Source: Lachnospiraceae bacterium (GTDB lineage: Bacteria; Bacillota; Clostridia; Lachnospirales; Lachnospiraceae). From it: a DNA stretch of 57,194 bases. The stretch spans positions 6,656 to 63,849 of the forward strand of contig JAFLTG010000004.1 in the NCBI GenBank assembly GCA_022510545.1, read 5' to 3'. A program made the translations under genes and the position numbers. Below are positions 1-8,601 of this stretch, piece after piece. The notes beneath the pieces are model-generated. The model saw only the letters and a program-made list of their open reading frames with translations, was not told the DNA's origin and made no database searches. Each line of letters starts with the position of its first letter. Positions within the stretch are counted from its first letter, which is position 1.

Positions 1-1219
1 CATCGCCTTCGCCATCACCGTTGCCCTGGTTATTGCCATCGCCTTCGCCATCACCCTGATTATTGCCATCGCCATCGCCGTCACCCTGGCTATTGCCATC
101 GCCGTTGCCGCCACCTTGTTCGCCGTCTTCACTCTGATCAGCTCCGGTACTATCACCGGAACCCAGATCAGAACTGGTGTTCAGGTTTGATACATTGACG
201 AATCTAATCCAATTAAACTGTGAAAACGTATTTCCTACCGCTGCACTTGCCTCTACAGTATTATCAGAGCTTTCTCCGTCATTCTCACTGTCAGTTACAT
301 CTTCGCTTTCCCCTACGGTTTCCCCGCTATTGCTGCCTTCACCGGTTTCTTCACCATCGCCGGATTCTTCGCTATTGCCGCCATCACCGGGTTCTCCGCC
401 GTCACCGCCATCTCCAGGTTCATTTCCACTATCAGCATCACCATCGGTGGGGCCATTTCCGCTATCGTCATCATCACCGCCGCCTTTTGATGGAAAAGCA
501 GTGTCCTTAATAGCTCCCCATGTATCGACATATTCAAATATGGTACCATTATATTTGTAAATGTATGCACCGTCCGCAATCCAACTTGTATCTTCATTCG
601 CATATATCTGTCTTGAGTAATCTACATCATAATAAACGATATCTCCGGATCTCGTAACATTATTGGTATAATCAAAAATTACGAAATATTCTCCCCTATT
701 ATCACGAGCAGGCTCAAAATATCCGGCAGCATCATAACCGCCGCCTTCTACTTCTTCATATCCCGGTTCATAATCTTCCCTAATATCAATTGAATTAACA
801 TCCGGAAGGGTAACAGGAACTTCACTCCCCAGGCCCTGCGCAATATAATAATCGCTGAGAGCTTTTGTTTTTCTTACGATAAAATCTCTACGAGCCCCCA
901 TAGTGTCAAGACCGCACAGTATATCCTTCCAACTCTTCCATGACTTGGTCTCGGAATCCCATTCGGAAAGTATCGGTTCACTGCCATCAAAAAGATAACC
1001 GATTTCCGCAGCATTTATATCCGGTACGATTTCCAATATCGTATACTCTCCGCCTTGTGCCATTCGGTTTCTTAATTTTTCTATGCCCATAAGGGTATCC
1101 GCATTCTCCGCTGCCTGTGTCCTGTTAAATACGGAAGTTACAACAACGGCACCGGCGAGCAGCGTTGCCGCTGCCGCCGCCGTTATGCGTTTAGTTTGGC
1201 TTGACTTAAAAATTTTCAT
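1..1219 (-). CDS. Secreted Gly/Asp-rich protein, last gene of pilus operon (partial)
   Basis: Open frame without a stop from an ATG at 1219 to the left window edge, so only the first 406 residues are seen. It begins MKIFKSSQTKR, then an Ala/Val-rich hydrophobic stretch ending near AAENAD, which reads as a Sec signal peptide. Residues ~55-230 form a globular region with the segment ILEIVPDINAAEIGYLFDG. From ~230 on, low-complexity Gly/Asp/Asn/Ser/Glu sequence dominates and becomes short GDGDGNNQ-like repeats at the edge. The start lies 13 bases after the stop of the upstream prepilin gene, so it is probably cotranscribed with the pilus genes. I do not recognise a named family. A pilus-associated surface protein or adhesin is a guess from context. 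The plus-strand frames here are only complements of the repeats. Confidence 0.8.
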   Translation of the reverse strand, partial: MKIFKSSQTKRITAAAAATLLAGAVVVTSVFNRTQAAENADTLMGIEKLRNRMAQGGEYTILEIVPDINAAEIGYLFDGSEPILSEWDSETKSWKSWKDILCGLDTMGARRDFIVRKTKALSDYYIAQGLGSEVPVTLPDVNSIDIREDYEPGYEEVEGGGYDAAGYFEPARDNRGEYFVIFDYTNNVTRSGDIVYYDVDYSRQIYANEDTSWIADGAYIYKYNGTIFEYVDTWGAIKDTAFPSKGGGDDDDSGNGPTDGDADSGNEPGDGGDGGEPGDGGNSEESGDGEETGEGSNSGETVGESEDVTDSENDGESSDNTVEASAAVGNTFSQFNWIRFVNVSNLNTSSDLGSGDSTGADQSEDGEQGGGNGDGNSQGDGDGDGNNQGDGEGDGNNQGNGDGEGD

Positions 1220-1232
1220 AAAAACCACTCTC

Positions 1233-3260
1233 TCAATCATTCTGGTAGGTTATGTTACAATAGGTATAAATACTCGGATTTTGTTTCATATAAACCTTAA
1301 TAGTTGCGCTCTTTATAGTAATCTTGTCATAAATCTCCCAGCCCTGTCTGCCGAACTGGTCTATTACATTGTACGAGACAGTACCCTTTATTCGTTTACT
1401 TCCTTCTTTATTACCATCTACAACCGTATGCGGCACATTTATTTTGGGTTCAATTGTTACACCTGCCGGAGCATCGTAATCAAAGACAACATCGTAATCA
1501 AATACATACGGTGTATTATCCCATGCAAGTGAATAATAACCTATAACTTCATAGAAGAAAGTCACGTCCGCATCATTATAGAAGTTAGCCTTACCGCGGG
1601 TTGCATTTTCACCATATAAATGCACACCGCTTACAAAGTGAATACGCTCATAGGTCCAAGGAGTATCATCTTCCCTAAACTGGAATTTAATATATACTTT
1701 GATATAGAATTCTTCCTCCGGCGGCATATCCTCCATAATAGTGAGGTAATAAGTAATACGCTGACCGCCGTTTAACGGTGACATAACGCCGCCATTCATA
1801 TTAAGTAAGAAATAAGGTATCAGATAATCCTTGGAGGATATTCTGTTTCCGTGTATATCACATACGTAAATACCGTAATCAACAATCTCACAGAAGTTCT
1901 TATTGCCCTGACCTCTATCGGGTAAATCGAAATAGTACCAGTTGTCTCTATGATATCCATTGGGCTGACCATCATCACGTTTACCACGCTCTAACAGAGA
2001 GTCGCCGCCAATAAGATAATCAATTGTATCAAATACCTCCTGATTGGTTGTCGGGCTATAAACTCTGAGGGTTATTGAGAATATCTTACCCATATCGGCT
2101 TCATTTTCTATAACCTTCAAAGTTAAATCCCTATTATGTTCTGTAAAACTCTCTACCTTGGAAGGGTCGCTTACGCTCCAGGTAAACTGCAGCTCAGCTT
2201 TTTCTTCATCAGAAAAATTCGTAGTGAATGCTCTGCCTTGATAATACGGGTTATATGGCTTCATGTCGTAAGGAAGAATCTTACATGAATCCAGCGACTT
2301 GTCGGTACCGCCTATAACCTTAACGATTCCAACCGCTTTCTTGGCCGGATTATCCTTGTATTTAGCTGTAATAATAAGATAATTATTAGGTTCCGCTGTA
2401 CCTACATCCAGCGTAATAAACACTCCGTTTGCATTTAAATTACTATTATGTCCAGAGTCTTCACCTGCAAGTTCCCAGTCGCAGAGACTGTTTACATTCG
2501 TGCTTGCACTCACCATAGCATAGAGATTGTACATCTTACCTCTCTCTACAGTTGTAACACGGTCTCTGATGGGCACTGCACCTTCCATACCGGAGCCCGA
2601 GATATACAATGCAAGGGTATCATCCGGAGTAGGAATTTCTGTAAATATCTTATCGGGATCGCCGCTTAACATCATACGGTTTCTGAGAGTTATAAGAGGT
2701 GTAGTCGCATATGACGCTTTGCCGCTGCCATCCACACAATCCACTCTGATAACTACAGACCTGACTATATCTATCTCGTTTCCGTCTTTGTCGGTATCCT
2801 TTATAACATCACTAAGATCCACATTAAAAGCAGTTACATTCTCTGCCAAAAGCTGGTTGGTGTATATTGTAGAGTCTGTAACAAAAGTTCCGGAGCCGTC
2901 ATCTTTGACTATCCATTCACTATTTGAGATTTTCTTCTTATCTCTGTCCCATACTACATCTCTTTTCTTATAAACAGACAGACCACTGGTCTCGTCTGTC
3001 TCTACATGATACATAACCAGAGATTCCGTATCAGCGGAATCGTCCACTACATAATTCACGCCTCCGTTGACGTCAATAACCAGATCTTCAATCTGATTAA
3101 CCGCAAGTTCGGCTTCACTTTGCACACCGGAATCTGCGCTGCCCTTGGCAAAGCTTCTGCTTCCCGTAAGCATAAAGGCTGCCGCACTTATGATAACAAT
3201 CGCTAAAATAGTGACTGTTATTAATAATTCAACCAGTGTAAAACCTTTGTTACTTTTCAT
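1233..3260 (-). CDS. Large prepilin-like protein (PilW/minor pilin type), 675 aa
   Basis: N-terminus MKSNKGFTLVELLITVTILA is a class III prepilin signal: the peptidase would cut after the Gly of KG and methylate the following Phe. A hydrophobic helix (~7-30) follows, which inserts in the membrane and packs in the pilus core. At 675 residues it is several times longer than an ordinary pilin; the rest looks like extracellular beta-rich domains. ATG start with a GGAGGG ribosome site. It is the fourth prepilin-like gene of the operon, 11 bases after the GspH-like gene. Likely a minor pilin that helps start or cap the pilus; the extra domains could bind a surface, but this is inferred. Confidence 0.85.
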   Translation of the reverse strand: MKSNKGFTLVELLITVTILAIVIISAAAFMLTGSRSFAKGSADSGVQSEAELAVNQIEDLVIDVNGGVNYVVDDSADTESLVMYHVETDETSGLSVYKKRDVVWDRDKKKISNSEWIVKDDGSGTFVTDSTIYTNQLLAENVTAFNVDLSDVIKDTDKDGNEIDIVRSVVIRVDCVDGSGKASYATTPLITLRNRMMLSGDPDKIFTEIPTPDDTLALYISGSGMEGAVPIRDRVTTVERGKMYNLYAMVSASTNVNSLCDWELAGEDSGHNSNLNANGVFITLDVGTAEPNNYLIITAKYKDNPAKKAVGIVKVIGGTDKSLDSCKILPYDMKPYNPYYQGRAFTTNFSDEEKAELQFTWSVSDPSKVESFTEHNRDLTLKVIENEADMGKIFSITLRVYSPTTNQEVFDTIDYLIGGDSLLERGKRDDGQPNGYHRDNWYYFDLPDRGQGNKNFCEIVDYGIYVCDIHGNRISSKDYLIPYFLLNMNGGVMSPLNGGQRITYYLTIMEDMPPEEEFYIKVYIKFQFREDDTPWTYERIHFVSGVHLYGENATRGKANFYNDADVTFFYEVIGYYSLAWDNTPYVFDYDVVFDYDAPAGVTIEPKINVPHTVVDGNKEGSKRIKGTVSYNVIDQFGRQGWEIYDKITIKSATIKVYMKQNPSIYTYCNITYQND

Positions 3261-3271
3261 TTTTTTCCCTC

Positions 3272-3874
3272 CTAATCCACTCTGGATAAAACATGTTTTC
3301 CGGTTGCCGTGTATAAATGTATTTCATATTTTCTGCTATATTCTACCTTGATGTAAACATCTGTATAATTTCCGTCAATAGAATTCAGCCCGTAATCTGA
3401 CGCTGCATCGCCAATACCCTTCAGCGCCCCGGTTATACGGTTGTATACAAATTTAACCGAGTCAGTGTCATTAATTTCAACCGTTTTGACCTTGGTTGAG
3501 CCATTATAAAATTCACAGTTTATATGAACCATCTTCTTACCGATATTAACTTCCTCTGCAAGTTCCCAGTCATCAGGCTGAAAAGCTCCTGTGTTCACAT
3601 CATGCCCCGGAGCCGTTGCGTTTTTAGGAACATAATATTTTACATAATAACCCTTGTTATTTTTAGCAAGTTCCATATAGCAATCCACAGATGCAGATCT
3701 GGTAAGTGCATAGTTCTTGGCCTTATCCATAGAAGAACTTAAGTTATTGGCACATTCTCTGGGATATTGACCTACTATGAGCATATATGAATAGAATATC
3801 GCACTGCCGATAACTGCCATTATTGCAATAACTATTACCAACTCAACTAAGCTAAATCCTTTGTTTTCTTTCAT
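3272..3874 (-). CDS. Minor prepilin, GspH/FimT-like
   Basis: About 200 residues starting MKENKGFSLVELVIVIAIMA, a canonical prepilin leader with Glu at mature position 5 and a hydrophobic N-terminal helix. The size and the YSYMLIVGQYPRECANNLSS region after the helix fit a GspH/FimT-type pseudopilin. A TTG one codon upstream is possible, but the ATG at 3874 has better spacing to the GGGAG site. It sits between the PilX-like gene (18 bases upstream) and the 675-aa prepilin, so it probably belongs to the minor pilin complex. Precise role unknown. Confidence 0.83.
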   Translation of the reverse strand: MKENKGFSLVELVIVIAIMAVIGSAIFYSYMLIVGQYPRECANNLSSSMDKAKNYALTRSASVDCYMELAKNNKGYYVKYYVPKNATAPGHDVNTGAFQPDDWELAEEVNIGKKMVHINCEFYNGSTKVKTVEINDTDSVKFVYNRITGALKGIGDAASDYGLNSIDGNYTDVYIKVEYSRKYEIHLYTATGKHVLSRVD

Positions 3875-3892
3875 CAAAACTGCTCCCTATTG

Positions 3893-6418
3893 TTATTTCT
3901 TAATCCACTGTTCATAAACTATCAAATCTTTAAGCGCAACCGTTTCCGTGGAAGTGCCTCCTGATGATGGCAGACCTGACTGATAGTTAACTCCGTCACG
4001 GAATACATCCATCACGTAATACTTAGTGCCTCCGATATCAGTCTGCGCAGAAAGCAGTTTGGAAAAGTCCGTTAAATCCAGCGGGGTTACGGTAATAGGT
4101 GCGCTTGCCTTAACCGTAATATTTCCGGCTGCAATAATAAGCCCTTTGAAACTGCTATCCACCTCAACATTGCCGGTGCTTACAATAATGGAAGACTGTG
4201 GTGTAGATGCATTTACAACGTAATTCGGCTCTCTTGTTAATATTGCTGTCTTGACGTTACCTGCATCTCCCGTCTCAATCTTTAATGTGTTTGAACCGTT
4301 TGCCGTAAGCATATCTTCCAGCTTGGTCTGGTTAACAATATTTTCAAAAGCATTCCTGGTAAGTTCAAGTGCAGTAAGCTGTGATACATTTGAAACAAGT
4401 TTAGCACTAAGTGCCTGGAATGCGCTTGTTTTCGTGCCGGAAATCGTCTTGGCCTGACGCTGCTTAATATAATAACTACTGTTACCGCCATCAGGTGCGG
4501 ATATCACCGAAGTTGCAGAAGCCGCATCATCATAGGCAAGCATATTACCTGACAGATTCAGATAAAGCATTGCTGTAGGGTCAGGCATCTTAATTTCGTT
4601 AGCATAAAGCCTTGTATATTTATCAATCTGTTCTGAATTTACATTATAATAATCCTGGAAATACTGATTTGCCTTTTCTTCATCCGCAAATCGTAAATAG
4701 CAGTATACAAGCGTACCCGTACTGGTGTGCTTGAAAATAACTTCCGGAACATATGCCTTTGTTACCTGACCTGCAACCGTTTCCTGATTAATATAATTGC
4801 TAAGAGGTTTATAGCCGAGTGCAGCAATCTGTCTGCTTCCGTTTATCATCACATAATCATCCGGATTATTAATGAGGGTTTCATATTGTTCCAGTGAAAG
4901 CGGGTTTGCACCATAAGCCGTATCACCTACGGAACCGTCATTTTCAATTACGCAGCCAAGTGCTTCTGAGGGTACCAGATAAATAAGCTGATTACTCTTG
5001 AGCGAAACCGACTCCGCCATTGCAATATTATTCTTGTTCTGATATGTAGCAGTTCCACCGTCCCCAGTGCTTCCCGGAGTTATATTCCTGGTCTGAACAT
5101 AAGAGCGTCCGGCTATCGTCATACTTTCAAGCCCTGACAAATCCAGGCTGCTGTCCTGGCCGTTTATTATGATGGCACTGCTAAGAGCCGGATTCGTAGC
5201 ATCGTACTCAGCATCCGCATCCGAGTCATCTTCTGTGGAGCCTCCCGTACCACCGGCAGCACCGCTTCCACCGGAACCTGCGCTTCCTGAAGTCGAACCA
5301 TTGGTCATCATACTAAAACCATTATACTCACCGGTAAGGGCCGCTTTACTAGATTTCCCTTCTAAAACAAGATCATCTTTTAAATTAGTAATGCCGCTAA
5401 AACTCATATCGGAGGATGAAAGAAGAATATTTTCTCCCCAGAATTCTACATTATTGGTATCCAGAAAGCCTTCGTTAACAGAAACGTTTTCCCGGCTTAT
5501 AACCAAGGACATATTGTCAACTCCCGTGCCGAGTGCAGATTCAAAATTTACATAACTTTGGCTTAAGAAAGAGGGATTATCATCGGTTCTACCTACTGTC
5601 ATACGTCCTGCATAAGCATTACCCTGAACAGTTATGCTGCCACCTGCATTAAGATTACCCATTGCCAGAGTCTCATCTGCAATCAGTGAAAATTTCTCAA
5701 GTCTCGGAAGCTCCGAAGATTGAGCAAAGCTGACTGTAGGAAGTACCAATTTAATATCAGTGCTGATTATAGAAACATAACCGCTCTTATCTACATATGT
5801 AACCTTTAAATCCTTTATTAAAAGGCTTTCGCTTTCCTTTTTAACAAGCATATAGCTTTCGGGAGTCACATTGGATTCCACGATTGCGCCATAGGTTCCA
5901 AAATAACCCCTGCTGGCCCTGTTTCCATCATCCCTGTCCTCCACATCAGAGACAGTGCTGTTACCTACTACATCAGGAGATAGCCAGGAACGGAACAGCG
6001 TTATGTCATAGCGTCCATCAGGTTCAGAACGCTGCAGTTTGGCTTTAAGTTCATTGATATACTGCCTGTAGAACTCGCTGCTTCGCATAACCGTACTGTC
6101 ATATACCGCATAGTTCTGCATTACTTCATTATAAGCCTTGGCCATAGCCTCAGAGGCCACTTCCTGAAGTCCCGTATTTATTTCATCCAAAACAGTCTCC
6201 GCCGTGTAAAAGGTATCCTTACCCCTTTTATCCATCAGACGCATCTGATATCCAAGGTATGATAAGAACATAAGAACTGCCGCTAAAATCGAAATAAACA
6301 TAATTATGATGAGTACCATCGCCATAGCGGCACCCTTATTGTCCTTTTTCAATCTTAACAGACTATTTTGTTTTTTGTCCTTACAATCAGCTTTTCTACA
6401 TTTAATATAATTCCACAT
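3893..6418 (-). CDS. PilX-like minor pilus assembly protein, ~841 aa
   Basis: The N-terminal part has a basic stretch, then DNKGAAMAMVLIIIMFIS and a long hydrophobic helix. This resembles PilX-type N-termini (KGAA/RGAA followed by Leu/Val-rich helix) rather than the classic GFTLxE signal. The remaining ~780 residues are predicted extracellular and include a Gly/Ser/Asp linker at about residues 375-405 and beta-rich sequence after it. I chose the ATG at 6418 rather than a TTG six bases upstream, because GAGGAAG is properly spaced from the ATG. Lies between the PilV-like and GspH-like genes. PilX proteins usually have 150-250 residues, so this one carries very large additional domains. Confidence 0.75.
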   Translation of the reverse strand: MWNYIKCRKADCKDKKQNSLLRLKKDNKGAAMAMVLIIIMFISILAAVLMFLSYLGYQMRLMDKRGKDTFYTAETVLDEINTGLQEVASEAMAKAYNEVMQNYAVYDSTVMRSSEFYRQYINELKAKLQRSEPDGRYDITLFRSWLSPDVVGNSTVSDVEDRDDGNRASRGYFGTYGAIVESNVTPESYMLVKKESESLLIKDLKVTYVDKSGYVSIISTDIKLVLPTVSFAQSSELPRLEKFSLIADETLAMGNLNAGGSITVQGNAYAGRMTVGRTDDNPSFLSQSYVNFESALGTGVDNMSLVISRENVSVNEGFLDTNNVEFWGENILLSSSDMSFSGITNLKDDLVLEGKSSKAALTGEYNGFSMMTNGSTSGSAGSGGSGAAGGTGGSTEDDSDADAEYDATNPALSSAIIINGQDSSLDLSGLESMTIAGRSYVQTRNITPGSTGDGGTATYQNKNNIAMAESVSLKSNQLIYLVPSEALGCVIENDGSVGDTAYGANPLSLEQYETLINNPDDYVMINGSRQIAALGYKPLSNYINQETVAGQVTKAYVPEVIFKHTSTGTLVYCYLRFADEEKANQYFQDYYNVNSEQIDKYTRLYANEIKMPDPTAMLYLNLSGNMLAYDDAASATSVISAPDGGNSSYYIKQRQAKTISGTKTSAFQALSAKLVSNVSQLTALELTRNAFENIVNQTKLEDMLTANGSNTLKIETGDAGNVKTAILTREPNYVVNASTPQSSIIVSTGNVEVDSSFKGLIIAAGNITVKASAPITVTPLDLTDFSKLLSAQTDIGGTKYYVMDVFRDGVNYQSGLPSSGGTSTETVALKDLIVYEQWIKK

Positions 6419-6456
6419 ATACAACTTCCTCTCACAATCGGTTTACATAACTCCGA

Positions 6457-7767
6457 TTACTCCAACTTGGAGCCTGTCATCCGTACAATCGGACTGGCTG
6501 TAGTTCTGTCTGCACCACCATTATAAACCTCTACCGTCATAGTATAAATCCTGTCCTTAACCTCAGACTGCGTACTTCCCGCACCGTCAAGCGGTTTGGG
6601 CTCGATTACGGATAATGCTTCCGTATTGGAATAGACTCTGCTGGTGTTGTTGTTATCCTTCAGTTTGGAGAAGTCAACCTGACCTCCTATCCCGGCAAGA
6701 GCAGCTGAGTCAATATTTAAGTTGGTATAATAGTTTCCAACGGTGTGATCAGCGTCTATTGCATCATGTATCTCTATCTTGGGCTGATAGTTGTATGGCG
6801 TGGGCTCGATTTCCGTAGTAGAGCCGTCCTTAAAAATATCCTGACGAATCACATATACATTAATCGGAAGCTCGGCCTCATTATCAATAATTATCCAATC
6901 CTCGTTGGTTTTTAATGTAGTGGGTTCACCGTCTATTGGATAAGTTACGGTTTTGGGAGTCGAGTAACCTTTGTATCTGGGAGCATAGAATAAATACACA
7001 TTCTTAAGCTCCGGCAGATTGCCATCATCATCTATGCCCTGTGCGGAGTTGTTAAAAATAACGGATTCCTCGGAATACATCTGATAACCTGCAGGCATAA
7101 CGTTATTGGTACAAAGAACATATTCATAAGTTACTTTAACAATGGTAGCTATATTCAAACCGTTGTTTTCATGATATATCTTAACCTTAATCCTTCTGGT
7201 AAGATCCTTGTCAAATTCCTGAGTTCCCCAAGTGCTTCCAATACCTGCCGCAGATTTGTTCGCGCTGAAGTATTCATATATATTATCATCATATCCCTTA
7301 ACGGTTGAAGCGTTTCTGATACTCTGTACATAAACCGCGCTGTCCGTACTGCCTATTGTATTCATATAAAACAACGCCTGTGAATTTGTATCATAATATC
7401 TATCGCTAGTGTTAGCACGCTCCGGGTCAAGTTTCACCAAAACATCGAACTTGCTGACAGATGCTCCTGAATGGTCGTTGTTTATACCCTCTCTGAGAAA
7501 TTCATAACGCCCTTCTCCAAGAGTGTCAGGTCCGGTAACGGTATAGCTAAACTTAGAAGTATCCTGTAAATCTTCAAGTTTCTCTTTCTCAAATATTTCC
7601 ATTTCATCCTGGGCAAGGGTAGTTGCCCTCATGTATTGCTTACTCCTGGCATTCATGCGATGAGAGGAAACGAAGCTGTGAAGCATCGGAACAATAACAA
7701 TCGCAAGTATGATAACCGCTATCAGGACCTCCAACAGAGTAAATCCCTTATTATCTGAAGATTTCAT
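6457..7767 (-). CDS. PilV-like minor prepilin, 436 aa
   Basis: Begins MKSSDNKGFTLLEVLIAVII, a class III signal with the LLEVLIA form typical of PilV/GspI-type minor pilins. The hydrophobic helix covers about residues 9-30, then a Ser/Arg/Met segment (SSHRMNARSKQYMRATTLAQ) like the alpha1-C region of PilV. The C-terminal ~350 residues are probably surface-exposed beta structure. ATG start behind GAGGAGG. First of four consecutive prepilin-like genes, 64 bases after the PilO-like gene. It would be processed by the peptidase encoded at 10416-11168. Confidence 0.83.
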   Translation of the reverse strand: MKSSDNKGFTLLEVLIAVIILAIVIVPMLHSFVSSHRMNARSKQYMRATTLAQDEMEIFEKEKLEDLQDTSKFSYTVTGPDTLGEGRYEFLREGINNDHSGASVSKFDVLVKLDPERANTSDRYYDTNSQALFYMNTIGSTDSAVYVQSIRNASTVKGYDDNIYEYFSANKSAAGIGSTWGTQEFDKDLTRRIKVKIYHENNGLNIATIVKVTYEYVLCTNNVMPAGYQMYSEESVIFNNSAQGIDDDGNLPELKNVYLFYAPRYKGYSTPKTVTYPIDGEPTTLKTNEDWIIIDNEAELPINVYVIRQDIFKDGSTTEIEPTPYNYQPKIEIHDAIDADHTVGNYYTNLNIDSAALAGIGGQVDFSKLKDNNNTSRVYSNTEALSVIEPKPLDGAGSTQSEVKDRIYTMTVEVYNGGADRTTASPIVRMTGSKLE

Positions 7768-7831
7768 GTGTTTCCTCCTCTCTTACATGAATCGCATTTG
7801 AGTTTATTTCTACTCACTAACTTCTTTATAT

Positions 7832-8584
7832 TTATTGCGCGGCTGCATTGCCACCTGCATTCTCTTCACCTTCCGTTGCCTCTCCTTCAGCGCCTTCTTC
7901 ACCCTCAGGTACGACGTCGGCGCGGGTTCCGTTTATTACCCCGAAGAAGTTGGTGGTTCCGGTAGGTACTCCAAAGATATTGGTCTCTACGTACGGGAAT
8001 TCGGTACCGGTCAGTGCGTAGAAGTTCATGGCTATTGTACCGGCAAGGTAACCATCATCCGTTGCCGAAAGATTGACCGATGCCACCGATTTTCTGGTGG
8101 ATATTCCGTATACATAGTTAATTACATTTTTAAGGCCATTATATGTAGTTGTAAAAGTCAGGGTGTTAGTATTGGTAAACAATTGTAAACCATCATCCTG
8201 AAGAGTGTAACCGGTCACATTTAAGATTCCGGAATATGGAATCTCGGTTTCCGCTTCCATACCAACGGTAGAGATTGCAACTTCATTATCGTCAATGAGC
8301 TCCATATTATATAAGTACATAATGATATCTTCATTTCTGAATCCGGGCGGAAAAGTACTAATGATCGCATCGGAGTCCTGTTTCATTTGCTCGGTTTCGG
8401 CAATGTATTCGGCCTGTCTTGCATTCAGCATTTCAAGCTGGTCCAGTCTCTCCCTGATGGTAACATTCTCTGCCTCAACCTGAGTGGTTTTCTCCTGATA
8501 GTTTTTATAGACAAACTGCCAGGAAGCGAATGCAAACATTATACCTATTACTATTAATAAAAGCTGTATCTCATTCTTTTTCAA
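7832..8584 (-). CDS. pilO: PilO-like inner-membrane pilus alignment protein
   Basis: Protein of 250 residues with a short cytoplasmic start (MKKNEIQ), one transmembrane helix (~8-24), then a coiled coil (~28-75) and a mixed alpha/beta C-terminal domain, which is the PilO layout. It ends in a Glu/Gly/Ala-rich tail. The start is TTG with an AGGAGGG site seven bases upstream. It follows the PilM-PilN fusion by 17 bases, matching the conserved pilM-pilN-pilO order. In known systems PilO pairs with PilN to link the cytoplasmic PilM ring to the pilus base. The assignment rests on topology and gene order more than on sequence motifs. Confidence 0.72.
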   Translation of the reverse strand: MKKNEIQLLLIVIGIMFAFASWQFVYKNYQEKTTQVEAENVTIRERLDQLEMLNARQAEYIAETEQMKQDSDAIISTFPPGFRNEDIIMYLYNMELIDDNEVAISTVGMEAETEIPYSGILNVTGYTLQDDGLQLFTNTNTLTFTTTYNGLKNVINYVYGISTRKSVASVNLSATDDGYLAGTIAMNFYALTGTEFPYVETNIFGVPTGTTNFFGVINGTRADVVPEGEEGAEGEATEGEENAGGNAAAQ

Positions 8585-8601
8585 AGCTATGCCCTCCTAT
8601 A

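Noticed and set aside
1-180. Short repeats looking like a CRISPR or minisatellite
   Set aside because: Unit is a few codons long, in frame and coding for GDGN-type peptide; no spacers of constant length.
177-603. Plus- and minus-strand frames with Pro/Ser/Leu- or His/Arg-rich products
   Set aside because: They are out-of-frame readings of the Gly/Asp repeat in the partial minus-strand gene at 1-1219, which has a signal peptide and an unbroken frame.
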